Notes: generated by a model from the letters alone, not told the origin. Counted from the stretch's first letter, positions 1 to 5,043 are shown. The stretch: 5,043 nt of DNA from an uncultured Clostridia bacterium (GCA_937915045.1 CALDNM010000181.1:1-5043), one strand, 5' to 3'. A program made the numbers and translations.

Positions 1-15
1 ATGAGCCGTGGGAAT

Positions 16-70
16 TCCTATGCATCGTTCCTCCGGAGGGGGATGTAAATCCTATGCTCGGAGGATGTTA
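16..70 (+). repeat. Degenerate direct repeat in the leader upstream of ilvE
   Basis: TCCTATGC occurs at 16-23 and again at 50-57. Each copy is followed by a CGGAGG block (34-39 and 59-64) and then GATGT, so the second copy looks like a shortened version of the first. The first copy also holds the 10-bp palindrome CCTCCGGAGG (30-39), and CCTCCG (30-35) can pair with CGGAGG at 59-64. A short hairpin ATCCT/AGGAT (49-53/62-66) is an alternative fold. The GGAGG blocks resemble ribosome-binding sites but no convincing start follows them. The leader is truncated by the window edge, so whether it is a regulatory RNA, a repeat remnant or the end of an upstream gene cannot be decided. Confidence 0.35.
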
Positions 71-89
71 AAGACAGGAGGAAAAACAT

Positions 90-1154
90 ATGGATGTTAA
101 AATAGTAAAAACGCAGTCACCAAAAGCAAAGCCTGATATGGCAACGGTGCCTTTCGGGACATATTTCAGTGATCACATGTTTCTGATGGATTATTCGATA
201 GATAAAGGATGGTATGATCCGAGGATCGTTCCGTACGCGCCTCTGGAAGTGGAGCCTTGTTCGACGATCATGCAGTACGCGTCAGAGGTTTTTGAAGGGC
301 TGAAAGCTTACCGCACACCTGAAGGCAAAGTGCAGCTCTTCAGACCGGACGAAAACGCGAAGCGTATGAACAATTCGGCTGAACGTATGGCGCTCCCTAA
401 GATCGATGTGGATGAGATGGTAGGCTATATGAAGAAATTCGTCGAAGTCGAGAAGGACTGGGTTCCTTCGGATCCGGGCACTTCTCTTTATCTGAGGCCT
501 TTCATTTACGCTGATGATCCGTGCCTGTCGCTTCACCCTTATCACAAAGCAGTATTCTGCATAATTGCGTGTCCTGTAGGGAATTACTTCCCTGACGGGA
601 TGAAGCCTGCGCCGATCCTGATCGAAAAGGATGATGTACGCGCGGTACGCGGAGGTACAGGATTCGCTAAGTGCGGAGGCAACTACGCGGGCGCTATGCA
701 CGCGGGAGAAAGAGCTGAAAAGAACGGCTTCTCGCAGGTGCTCTGGATCGATGGAGTCGAGCGTAAATATGTTGAAGAGGCCGGCGGCATGAACGTGATG
801 TTCAAGATCAACGGAGAGATAGTCACGCCTGAGCTCAATGGTTCGGTGCTTCCGGGCATCACCAGAAAATCATCGCTTGAGATCGTAAAGGACTGGGGAA
901 TGAAAGCGACAGAGAGACTTATAACGGTAGAAGAACTTATCAAGGACGCTGAGTCTGGTGCTTTGGAAGAAGCCTGGATGGTAGGAACGGCAGCGGTCGT
1001 ATGTCCGATAGGTGAACTCGCGTATGAGGACAAGAGATGTGTCATCAACGGAGGAAAGATCGGAGAAGTCACGAATAAGCTTTACGAAGATCTGACAGCT
1101 ATACAGTGGGGCAGAGTGCCTGACAGATATGGATGGAATGTAACGGTCGATTAG
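90..1154 (+). CDS. ilvE: Branched-chain amino acid aminotransferase (class IV, PLP-dependent)
   Basis: This cytosolic enzyme exchanges the amino group between leucine, isoleucine or valine and 2-oxoglutarate, the last step of branched-chain amino acid synthesis and the first of their breakdown. The 354-residue length fits the longer BCAT form, which resembles eukaryotic BCATs. Visible family blocks are the QYASEVFEGLKAYR segment (62-75), the RPF segment (136-138), the PLP lysine K194 in GTGFAKCGGNYAG, the phosphate-side EEAGGMN block (229-235), LPGITR (254-259) and GTAAVVCP (299-306). In the human enzymes that last block carries a CXXC redox pair; here the first Cys is Ala302 and only C305 remains. 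The start at 90 is fixed by AGGAGG at 76-81, 8 nt upstream. The gene is followed by its own terminator, so it is the last or only gene of its transcript. Long open frames on the opposite strand are shadows. Function is secure at family level; exact substrate preference is inferred. Confidence 0.96.
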   Translation: MDVKIVKTQSPKAKPDMATVPFGTYFSDHMFLMDYSIDKGWYDPRIVPYAPLEVEPCSTIMQYASEVFEGLKAYRTPEGKVQLFRPDENAKRMNNSAERMALPKIDVDEMVGYMKKFVEVEKDWVPSDPGTSLYLRPFIYADDPCLSLHPYHKAVFCIIACPVGNYFPDGMKPAPILIEKDDVRAVRGGTGFAKCGGNYAGAMHAGERAEKNGFSQVLWIDGVERKYVEEAGGMNVMFKINGEIVTPELNGSVLPGITRKSSLEIVKDWGMKATERLITVEELIKDAESGALEEAWMVGTAAVVCPIGELAYEDKRCVINGGKIGEVTNKLYEDLTAIQWGRVPDRYGWNVTVD

Positions 1155-1173
1155 ATCTAAATAGTGTGAAGGG

Positions 1174-1200
1174 CAGCGGCAGAAATGTCGCTGTTCTTTT
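1174..1200 (+). terminator. Rho-independent terminator after ilvE
   Basis: CAGCGGCA (1174-1181) pairs with TGTCGCTG (1186-1193) in an 8-bp stem with one G-U pair. The loop is a GAAA tetraloop of the stable GNRA class, and the tract TTCTTTT (1194-1200) follows. It begins 19 nt after the ilvE stop codon and isolates ilvE from the macro-domain gene downstream. Confidence 0.85.
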
Positions 1201-1227
1201 CATCTCGCGTGTCCCCGTCATTTCTTG

Positions 1228-1233
1228 TATAAT
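1228..1233 (+). promoter_or_regulatory. Probable -10 box of the macro-domain gene
   Basis: A perfect TATAAT, directly preceded by TG, lies between the ilvE terminator and the macro-domain gene. Its expected start site is near 1240, giving a leader of about 35 nt before the chosen ATG at 1275. No good -35 hexamer is seen at 16-18 bp spacing (1205-1210 reads TCGCGT), so the promoter may be weak or depend on an activator. Confidence 0.6.
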
Positions 1234-1262
1234 AGAAGCAAAGCTGATGGAACGGCATGAAC

Positions 1263-1266
1263 GGAG
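1263..1266 (+). promoter_or_regulatory. Ribosome-binding site that decides the macro-domain gene start
   Basis: GGAG sits 8 nt before ATG 1275. The upstream in-frame ATG at 1257 has only a weak purine stretch before it and would lie about 17 nt from the predicted transcription start. The downstream ATG is therefore preferred. Confidence 0.7.
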
Positions 1267-1274
1267 ATGAGATA

Positions 1275-2279
1275 ATGCCTTTAAAAATAGTAAGAAATGA
1301 TATCAATAAGATGAAGGCTGATGCTATAGTCGATACGGCTGATCCTGCTCCGGGATACGGGAGAGGAACAGACAAGGCCATATACGAAGCCGCGGGGGAG
1401 AAAAAGCTCCTTGAGGAACGCCGGAAGATCGGGGCGATCGAAAGAGGAAAAATCGCGGTAACGCCGGCGTTCGGTCTTGACGCGAAATATATCATCCACG
1501 CTGTCGGGCCTAAGTGGAAAGGCGGCGATCACGGCGAGGAAGATATAGTAACGAAGTGTTACGAGAATTCGCTCAGGGCCGCGGACGAAAGAAAATGCCG
1601 CAGCATAGCGTTTCCGCTTCTCGCGACAGGAAATTACGGATATCCGAAAGAGGAAGCGTTCCGCATCGCCATTTCTGTGATAAGCGGATTCCTGGAAGAT
1701 CATGAAATGCTCATATATCTTGTCGTGTTCGATAAAGAATCATTCGAGCTTTCGGGAAAGCTTTTCCGCGATGTCGACGCGTACATTGACGACAATTATG
1801 TCGATGAGGCTGGGGCCACAGAAGGAGATATCAACTTCGTATCAGCTCGGAAAAACACCGCGAAGCTTTCGTGCATGGAAGAGCCATGCTTATCATATAA
1901 ACCGGATGGCCGTTCTTTGGATGATGTCGTCGACCAGCTCGGTGAGACATTCCAGGAATGTCTTCTGCGCGAGATCGACGAACGTGAGATGACGGATGTC
2001 GAAGTGTACAAACGCGCGAACCTGAGTCGCCAGCTTTTTTCGAAGATACGCGGGCACGCGGACTACAAGCCTTCGAAGAAGACGGCAGCGGCGCTTGCTG
2101 TAGCGCTCGGGCTCAGTCTCGATGAAACGAAGGATCTGCTCGGAAGAGCGGGACTCGCGTTTTCTCCAAGCAGCAGGTCCGATCTCATAATAGAATATTT
2201 TATAAACAATGAAGTGTATGATATATATACGATAAACCTCGCCCTTTTCGAGCACGGAGAGCAGACACTCGGCGTGTGA
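1275..2279 (+). CDS. Macro-domain protein with C-terminal HTH (XRE-like) domain
   Basis: A 334-residue two-domain protein. Residues 2-170 are a macro domain, the fold that binds ADP-ribose and in some members removes it from proteins or nucleic acids. They show the AIV-TA-P strand and loop (17-24), the glycine-rich loop GYGRGTDKAIYEAAG (27-41), the strand AKYIIHAVGP (70-79) and the second phosphate loop LLATGNYGYP (115-124). D20 and D23 stand where classical macro domains have the two Asn of NAAN. After a variable linker (about 171-220), residues 239-293 (from MTDVEVYKRAN to LLGRAG) look like a Cro/XRE-type helix-turn-helix, with LSRQLFSKIR as the likely recognition segment; a further helical tail runs to the end. 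No signal peptide or membrane segment is seen, so it should be cytosolic. It is followed after 94 nt by a vWA gene in the same direction. Macro assignment is firm; DNA binding is inferred; substrate and enzymatic activity are unknown. Another in-frame ATG at 1257 would add six residues. Confidence 0.9.
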   Translation: MPLKIVRNDINKMKADAIVDTADPAPGYGRGTDKAIYEAAGEKKLLEERRKIGAIERGKIAVTPAFGLDAKYIIHAVGPKWKGGDHGEEDIVTKCYENSLRAADERKCRSIAFPLLATGNYGYPKEEAFRIAISVISGFLEDHEMLIYLVVFDKESFELSGKLFRDVDAYIDDNYVDEAGATEGDINFVSARKNTAKLSCMEEPCLSYKPDGRSLDDVVDQLGETFQECLLREIDEREMTDVEVYKRANLSRQLFSKIRGHADYKPSKKTAAALAVALGLSLDETKDLLGRAGLAFSPSSRSDLIIEYFINNEVYDIYTINLALFEHGEQTLGV

Positions 2280-2297
2280 TCAAATGTCGCCCGGCAG

Positions 2298-2327
2298 TTG
2301 ACCTATTGCATTACTGCACCTGATAAA
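2298..2327 (+). promoter_or_regulatory. Possible promoter of the vWA gene
   Basis: TTGACC (2298-2303, five of six consensus bases) is followed after 18 bp by GATAAA (2322-2327, four of six). The predicted start is near 2334, about 40 nt before the ATG at 2374. No hairpin terminator is seen between the macro gene stop and this site, so read-through from the macro gene is also possible and the pair may be partly co-transcribed. Confidence 0.45.
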
Positions 2328-2328
2328 C

Positions 2329-2354
2329 TCATATCATCAAGAAAAGTGATATGA
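2329..2354 (+). promoter_or_regulatory. Inverted repeat at the predicted start site of the vWA gene (candidate operator)
   Basis: TCATATCA (2329-2336) and TGATATGA (2347-2354) form a perfect 8-bp inverted repeat with a 10-bp spacer, giving half-site centres 18 bp apart, close to two helical turns. It starts 2 bp after the candidate -10 box and ends 4 nt before the ribosome-binding site, so a bound dimer would block transcription. It could instead act as an RNA hairpin in the leader. A repeat of this length is not rare by chance in 5 kb of partly AT-rich DNA; its position is the main argument. Confidence 0.4.
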
Positions 2355-2358
2355 AAAC

Positions 2359-2365
2359 AGGGAGG
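2359..2365 (+). promoter_or_regulatory. Ribosome-binding site that decides the vWA gene start
   Basis: AGGGAGG ends 8 nt before ATG 2374 but only 2 nt before the in-frame ATG at 2368. Normal spacing makes 2374 the start, giving a protein that begins MKKRFVEIVFILD. Confidence 0.8.
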
Positions 2366-2373
2366 TAATGAAA

Positions 2374-3027
2374 ATGAAAAAGAGATTTGTTGAAATAGTT
2401 TTTATCCTGGACAGGAGCGGTTCGATGCAGGGACTGGAGAATGACACGATCGGCGGATATAACTCGATGCTAGAAAAGCAGAAAAAGCAGGAAGGCGAAG
2501 CGGTCGTTTCGACGATACTGTTCGATGACGAGCAGGAGGTGTTGCATGACCGTATGCCGATTACTGAAATTGAGCCTATAACAAGTGATGAGTATTATGT
2601 GAGAGGATGCACGGCGCTTCTTGACGCGGTGGGCGGCGCGATACATCATATCGGGAACGTCCATAAGTACGCGAGGGAAGAGGACAGGCCGGAAAGCACG
2701 CTCTTCATAATCACGACAGACGGTATGGAGAACGCAAGCAGCAGATACGATTACAAAGAAGTAAAACATATGGTCGAGCGCCAGAAGAAAAGATATGGCT
2801 GGGAATTTATATTTCTCGGCGCGAATATCGACGCGGCGGAAGTTGCCGGGCGGTTTGGGATCAAGAAAAACTACGCTGTTGATTACACGTGTGACAGCCG
2901 CGGGACGAGGCTCAATTACAGGGTGCTCGATGAGACTGTGACTAAGTTCAGGGAAAGCGGCATGGTCCGGGAGAACTGGGCTTCTGAGATACAGGATGAT
3001 CACAAGATGAGGAAACCAAAGAAATAG
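2374..3027 (+). CDS. Cytosolic von Willebrand factor A (vWA) domain protein, TerY-like
   Basis: A 217-residue protein that is almost wholly one vWA (Rossmann-like) domain. The metal-ion-dependent adhesion site is complete: DRSGS (D13, S15, S17), T80 in GCTALLDAVG, and D116 in TTDGMEN. It should therefore bind Mg2+ or a similar ion and contact a protein partner through it. The first strand VEIVFILD starts at residue 6, with no signal peptide or membrane anchor, so it acts in the cytosol. The Lys/Arg-rich end (KMRKPKK) is probably disordered. Cytosolic vWA proteins of this sort, for example TerY in tellurite/stress gene clusters, are thought to scaffold multi-protein complexes. The neighbour is a macro-domain HTH gene in the same direction, which suggests a shared role, perhaps in ADP-ribose or stress signalling. 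No TerD, kinase or phosphatase gene is in view. Domain call is firm; biological role is unknown. Confidence 0.9.
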   Translation: MKKRFVEIVFILDRSGSMQGLENDTIGGYNSMLEKQKKQEGEAVVSTILFDDEQEVLHDRMPITEIEPITSDEYYVRGCTALLDAVGGAIHHIGNVHKYAREEDRPESTLFIITTDGMENASSRYDYKEVKHMVERQKKRYGWEFIFLGANIDAAEVAGRFGIKKNYAVDYTCDSRGTRLNYRVLDETVTKFRESGMVRENWASEIQDDHKMRKPKK

Positions 3028-3031
3028 AAAT

Positions 3032-3053
3032 AAGCCGGCCCGTGGGCCGGCTT
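3032..3053. terminator. Bidirectional terminator between convergent units
   Basis: AAGCCGGCC (3032-3040) and GGCCGGCTT (3045-3053) form a perfect 9-bp, very GC-rich stem around a four-base CGTG loop. On the plus strand the T-run continues to 3055; on the minus strand the sequence after the stem is T-rich as well (TTATTTCTATTTC). It lies 4 nt after the vWA stop and 15 nt from the permease stop, and so can end both the rightward vWA transcript and the leftward ABC exporter transcript. Confidence 0.9.
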
Positions 3054-3068
3054 TTGGAATTCATAATA

Positions 3069-4178
3069 TCATGCCCGCCTTTGACGGTTCAGAAACGCTA
3101 TATTCATAGTCATGAACAGGGCGCCGCATCCGAGCAGCACAAGGCAGTCGATCCATATGTCGGACATGCCGCCTCCGCGCATGCCGACCTGTGTCAGCGC
3201 GTCGCACGTATAGTAGAGCGGCATGAAGTGCCCCGCGATATCCCATCCGCCCGACAGCTGGAACAGTCCGCAGAGAAATACCTGAGGCAGTATAACGAGC
3301 GGGATGAACTGTATCATCTGGAACTGGCTCGTCGCGAGAGTCGACAGCAGCATACCGAGCGTCAGCGCAGTCAGTGAGGTCAGCAGATTTATCAGCAGGA
3401 TGTACCAGATGCTCCCGCCGATGTCGAGACCGAGTATATAGACCACGAAAAGGCTGACGACTATAGTCTGAACAGTCGCGAGGATGCCGAACCCGAGCAC
3501 GTAGCCTCCAATTATTTCTCCGATCCTGACAGGAGTCGAAAGCAGCCGCTCGAGAGTGCCGCCGGTCCGTTCGTCGAGGAAATTGATCCCGGCGATAAGG
3601 AACACGAAGAAAAATATTATTATCCCGATCAGCAGTACGCCGTAATTATCGAACAGTGTCCCGTTGGATTTTCCGTATATGTAGTCGGTAGTCACATCAG
3701 GCTCGATGTAGTCGATGCTTACAGAAGACGCCGCCGGTATCGCAGCGGTCGCTTTTTTGATATCCGAGATCTTCGATTTCATAGCTTTCTTCACAACGTC
3801 AGCCGTGCTCTGTGTGATCACTCCTTTGACCCTTGCCGCGTCCGATGAATTGCTTCCGTCGAGGTATATCTTCACGCGCGAGGAGTCTTTGTTCGCGTCG
3901 ACCGCGGCGATTATATCGCCGCTTTTTATCGCGTCAAGCGCATCCGACTTTACGGAATATTTTTTTACAGTAATGTCGTAGTCGTCGTTTTTCTTTATCT
4001 GCTGCTCCAGCTTTGTGGAGCTGTTTATTATTCCAATGTTATATGAAGTAGTGCCTGTATCGAGAATGAAATACACGAGTGAGAGTACGATAAGAGGCGC
4101 GATGATGACCAGCGCGAGTGTCCTTTTGTCACGGCGCAGCTGGTTCATGATCCTTCCTGTGATGGCTCTAGTTCTCAT
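3069..4178 (-). CDS. ABC-2 type exporter permease with large external loop
   Basis: A 369-residue membrane subunit of an ABC exporter, partner of the ATPase encoded just upstream. After a basic N-terminus (MRTRAITGRIMNQLRRDKR), which sits on the cytosolic side, the first membrane helix spans about 21-39. A polar external domain of about 130 residues (40-173) follows. Then come helices near 180-198, 227-249, 257-279, 291-306 and 341-361. Between helices 2 and 3 lies FLDERTGGTLERLLSTPVRIGEIIGGY (200-226), the conserved cytosolic segment of ABC2_membrane_3-type permeases that couples to the ATPase. Six helices with a long first loop match the YhgE/NatB/DrrB-like exporters. The start at 4178 is chosen over in-frame ATGs at 4193 and 4184 because GGAGG (4191-4187) is 8 nt before it. 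The gene overlaps the ATPase end by 11 nt, indicating translational coupling. Substrate is unknown; drugs, antimicrobial peptides, lipids and ions are all options. Confidence 0.92.
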   Translation of the reverse strand: MRTRAITGRIMNQLRRDKRTLALVIIAPLIVLSLVYFILDTGTTSYNIGIINSSTKLEQQIKKNDDYDITVKKYSVKSDALDAIKSGDIIAAVDANKDSSRVKIYLDGSNSSDAARVKGVITQSTADVVKKAMKSKISDIKKATAAIPAASSVSIDYIEPDVTTDYIYGKSNGTLFDNYGVLLIGIIIFFFVFLIAGINFLDERTGGTLERLLSTPVRIGEIIGGYVLGFGILATVQTIVVSLFVVYILGLDIGGSIWYILLINLLTSLTALTLGMLLSTLATSQFQMIQFIPLVILPQVFLCGLFQLSGGWDIAGHFMPLYYTCDALTQVGMRGGGMSDIWIDCLVLLGCGALFMTMNIAFLNRQRRA

Positions 4179-4902
4179 GGCCATCACCTCCATAATATAT
4201 AAACGCTTCTTCGAGCGTGTCTTTTCCGGCGGCGGCAGTAAGTTCTTCGGGGGTACCCGTCGCGATCATATGTCCGTCACGCATCATCGCGAGGCGTCCG
4301 CATTTGATGGCTTCGTCCATTACATGTGTGGTGATGAGGACTGTAGTACCGTTGTCAGCGAGTCCGCGAAGTTCTTTCCATATGTCAGCGCGCAGCATCG
4401 GATCGATGCCGACTGTCGGTTCATCGAGGATCAGGACTTCCGGATCAGGAAGCAGAGCGATAGCGAGTGAAAGACGCTGCATCATTCCGCCAGAATAATC
4501 GCTGACCGGGCGTGAAAGCTCCTCCGTCATGCCGACGATGCCGGCTGCGTGTTCGATGCGGCGCGTGAGTTCTTCCCCGGAGAGCTTGTACATGCTTCCG
4601 AAAAACTTCAGGTTTTCCATACCGGTCAGAGTTTTGTAAAGCGCTGCCGCCTGCGTCATATATCCTACCTTAGACATTATATCGAGATCGGGCATGTCGG
4701 TCCCGAGCACTTTGACGGTGCCGCTGTCGCGCGAAAGAATTCCTGCCAGGATCTTGACTGTGGTCGTTTTGCCGCAGCCTGAAGGACCGAGCAGACCGAA
4801 TATCTCACCGCGCGCGATCGTAAGATCGATGTCTGAAAGCACACGGTGTTTTTTGAATGTCTTGTTTACGCCGCGGGCCTCGATGCTCGGAATATTGTTC
4901 AT
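4168..4902 (-). CDS. ABC transporter ATP-binding protein (DrrA/CcmA-like, ABC-2 exporter)
   Basis: The 244-residue cytosolic ATPase powers the permease encoded next. All nucleotide-binding motifs are present in order: Walker A GPSGCGKT (39-46), Q-loop glutamine Q84, signature YSGGMMQRL (136-144), Walker B VLILDEPTVGIDP (156-168) with D160 and catalytic E161, and H-loop H193 in TTHVMDEA. The signature reads SGGM instead of LSGGQ, which is common among DrrA/NatA-type exporter ATPases. The protein is slightly shorter than the approximately 300-residue DrrA proteins because it lacks their long C-terminal regulatory extension, ending shortly after LEEAFIYY. The start at 4902 is supported by GGAAAGG (4917-4911 on the minus strand) with 8 nt spacing. 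Nothing is encoded on its strand upstream within view, so it heads the operon ATPase-permease. Function is firm at class level; the exported substrate cannot be read from the sequence. Confidence 0.95.
   Translation of the reverse strand: MNNIPSIEARGVNKTFKKHRVLSDIDLTIARGEIFGLLGPSGCGKTTTVKILAGILSRDSGTVKVLGTDMPDLDIMSKVGYMTQAAALYKTLTGMENLKFFGSMYKLSGEELTRRIEHAAGIVGMTEELSRPVSDYSGGMMQRLSLAIALLPDPEVLILDEPTVGIDPMLRADIWKELRGLADNGTTVLITTHVMDEAIKCGRLAMMRDGHMIATGTPEELTAAAGKDTLEEAFIYYGGDGHEN
4187..4191 (-). promoter_or_regulatory. Ribosome-binding site of the permease, inside the ATPase gene
   Basis: Read on the minus strand, GGAGG (4191 to 4187), continuing as GGAGGTGAT, is a near-perfect Shine-Dalgarno sequence embedded in the last codons of the ATPase gene. 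It is 8 nt before ATG 4178 and cannot serve the ATG at 4193, which it nearly touches. This decides the permease start. Confidence 0.8.
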
Positions 4903-4926
4903 AACTGATTCCTTTCCTGCCGGCAG

Positions 4927-4955
4927 TTGAAACCGACACTGTGTTGGTATATTAT
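4927..4955 (+). promoter_or_regulatory. Probable rightward promoter
   Basis: TTGAAA (4927-4932) is followed after exactly 17 bp by TATTAT (4950-4955), five of six bases at the -10. It points away from the exporter operon toward the right edge, with a predicted start near 4962. Its spacer is almost entirely filled by a near-palindrome. It may serve a divergent gene starting near 5022 or 5004. Confidence 0.5.
4932..4948. promoter_or_regulatory. Near-perfect 17-bp palindrome, candidate repressor operator
   Basis: ACCGACAC (4932-4939), a central T, then GTGTTGGT (4941-4948) match as an inverted repeat at seven of eight positions. The site sits between the -35 and -10 boxes of the rightward promoter. 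It also lies just downstream of the AT-rich -10-like CATAAT on the minus strand (4959-4954), where the exporter transcript would start. Both directions could thus be controlled by one dimeric regulator, as is usual for TetR- or MarR-type control of ABC exporters. No regulator gene is seen in the window. Confidence 0.45.
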
Positions 4956-4959
4956 TATG
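4954..4959 (-). promoter_or_regulatory. Possible -10 box of the ABC exporter operon
   Basis: On the minus strand CATAAT (4959 to 4954) matches five of six consensus bases, within AT-rich DNA with T-runs further upstream but no clear -35 hexamer. Its predicted start lies within the palindrome at 4932-4948, leaving a leader of about 45 nt before the ATPase start at 4902. Confidence 0.35.
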
Positions 4960-5021
4960 CTACAATAATTTTTTTGAAAAAGAAACAGACAATTTTTAAC
5001 AAAATGTCGGGCGGAGAGGTT

Positions 5022-5043
5022 GTGATTAACGGCCAGACCTTTG
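5022..5043 (+). CDS. Possible 5' end of a divergent gene, truncated by the window edge
   Basis: GTG at 5022 is preceded by GGAG (5013-5016) 5 nt upstream and opens a frame reading MINGQTF up to the edge. An in-frame ATG at 5004 would give MSGGEV plus the same residues but lacks a ribosome-binding site. The promoter-like sequence at 4927-4955 points this way. Only seven codons are visible, so neither the product nor the reality of the gene can be judged; the first residues do not resemble a TetR N-terminus. Confidence 0.3.

Noticed and set aside
1..71. Two short open frames at the left edge: one from 1 to 48 (ending TAA) and one from 3 to 71 (ending TAA), either of which could be a gene end or a leader peptide.
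   Set aside because: Too short to judge, no recognisable protein, and neither encodes a run of Leu, Ile or Val as an ilv leader peptide would. They overlap the repeat units, so they are not called.
282..1072. Long open frames on the minus strand opposite ilvE (282-701 and 683-1072).
   Set aside because: They mirror the codon structure of a clear aminotransferase gene, have no good ribosome-binding site and show no recognisable domain.
1257..1274. Upstream ATG of the macro-domain gene, adding MNGDEI.
   Set aside because: Weak ribosome-binding sequence and too close to the predicted transcription start; ATG 1275 has a well-spaced GGAG.
3042..3377. Open frame of 111 codons on the plus strand after the vWA gene.
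   Set aside because: It begins inside the terminator hairpin and runs antisense to the conserved end of the permease; the low-complexity His/Gln/Arg-rich product is typical of a shadow.
4015..4782. Plus-strand open frames (4015-4470, 4217-4498, 4549-4782) opposite the ABC genes.
   Set aside because: All lie antisense to conserved ATPase or permease motifs and lack supported starts.
2291..4930. An 11-base repeat CCGGCAGTTGA at 2291-2301 and 4920-4930, each overlapping a -35-like TTGA.
   Set aside because: A few 11-base matches are expected by chance in 5 kb, and the flanking bases do not match; no shared regulator is inferred.
1..5043. Signs of a mobile island, CRISPR array, tRNA, toxin-antitoxin pair or phage genes.
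   Set aside because: No transposase or integrase, no regularly spaced repeats, no cloverleaf-like sequence and no small paired genes were seen; the genes look like stable chromosomal content.

Overview
The window looks like chromosomal DNA of a low-to-mid GC Firmicute, most likely a Clostridia-type anaerobe. The evidence is strong purine-rich Shine-Dalgarno sequences (AGGAGG, GGAGG) about 8 nt before each start, short intergenic gaps, compact hairpin-plus-T terminators, and protein types typical of that group. Base composition is close to half GC. Codon use appears even across the five genes, with no transposase, tRNA, CRISPR or phage gene, so I see no sign of a recent insertion. Genus cannot be told from this sequence.

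Layout: (1) 1-89, a short leader with a degenerate internal repeat. (2) 90-1154 (+), ilvE, a branched-chain amino acid aminotransferase, closed by a hairpin terminator at 1174-1200. (3) 1275-2279 (+), a macro domain joined to a C-terminal helix-turn-helix-like domain, with its own -10 box. (4) 2374-3027 (+), a small cytosolic von Willebrand A (vWA) protein with a complete MIDAS metal site, preceded by a plausible promoter and an inverted repeat. (5) A strong bidirectional terminator at 3032-3053 separating convergent transcription units. (6) 4902-3069 (-), a two-gene ABC-2 exporter operon, ATPase then permease, overlapping by 11 nt. (7) 4903-5043, a promoter-like divergent region with a 17-bp near-palindrome, and perhaps the first codons of a rightward gene that runs off the window.

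Three functional units are visible: a housekeeping aminotransferase; a putative ADP-ribose-linked pair (macro-HTH protein plus vWA protein) that may share regulation; and a drug/lipid/peptide-type ABC exporter apparently under local repressor control. The most interesting part is the macro-HTH/vWA pair: the macro domain has Asp at both positions where the classical NAAN motif has Asn, and an inverted repeat sits at the expected start site of the vWA gene, where the HTH protein could act. No stretch above 300 bases lacks a gene; the longest gap is the 141 bases at the right end.
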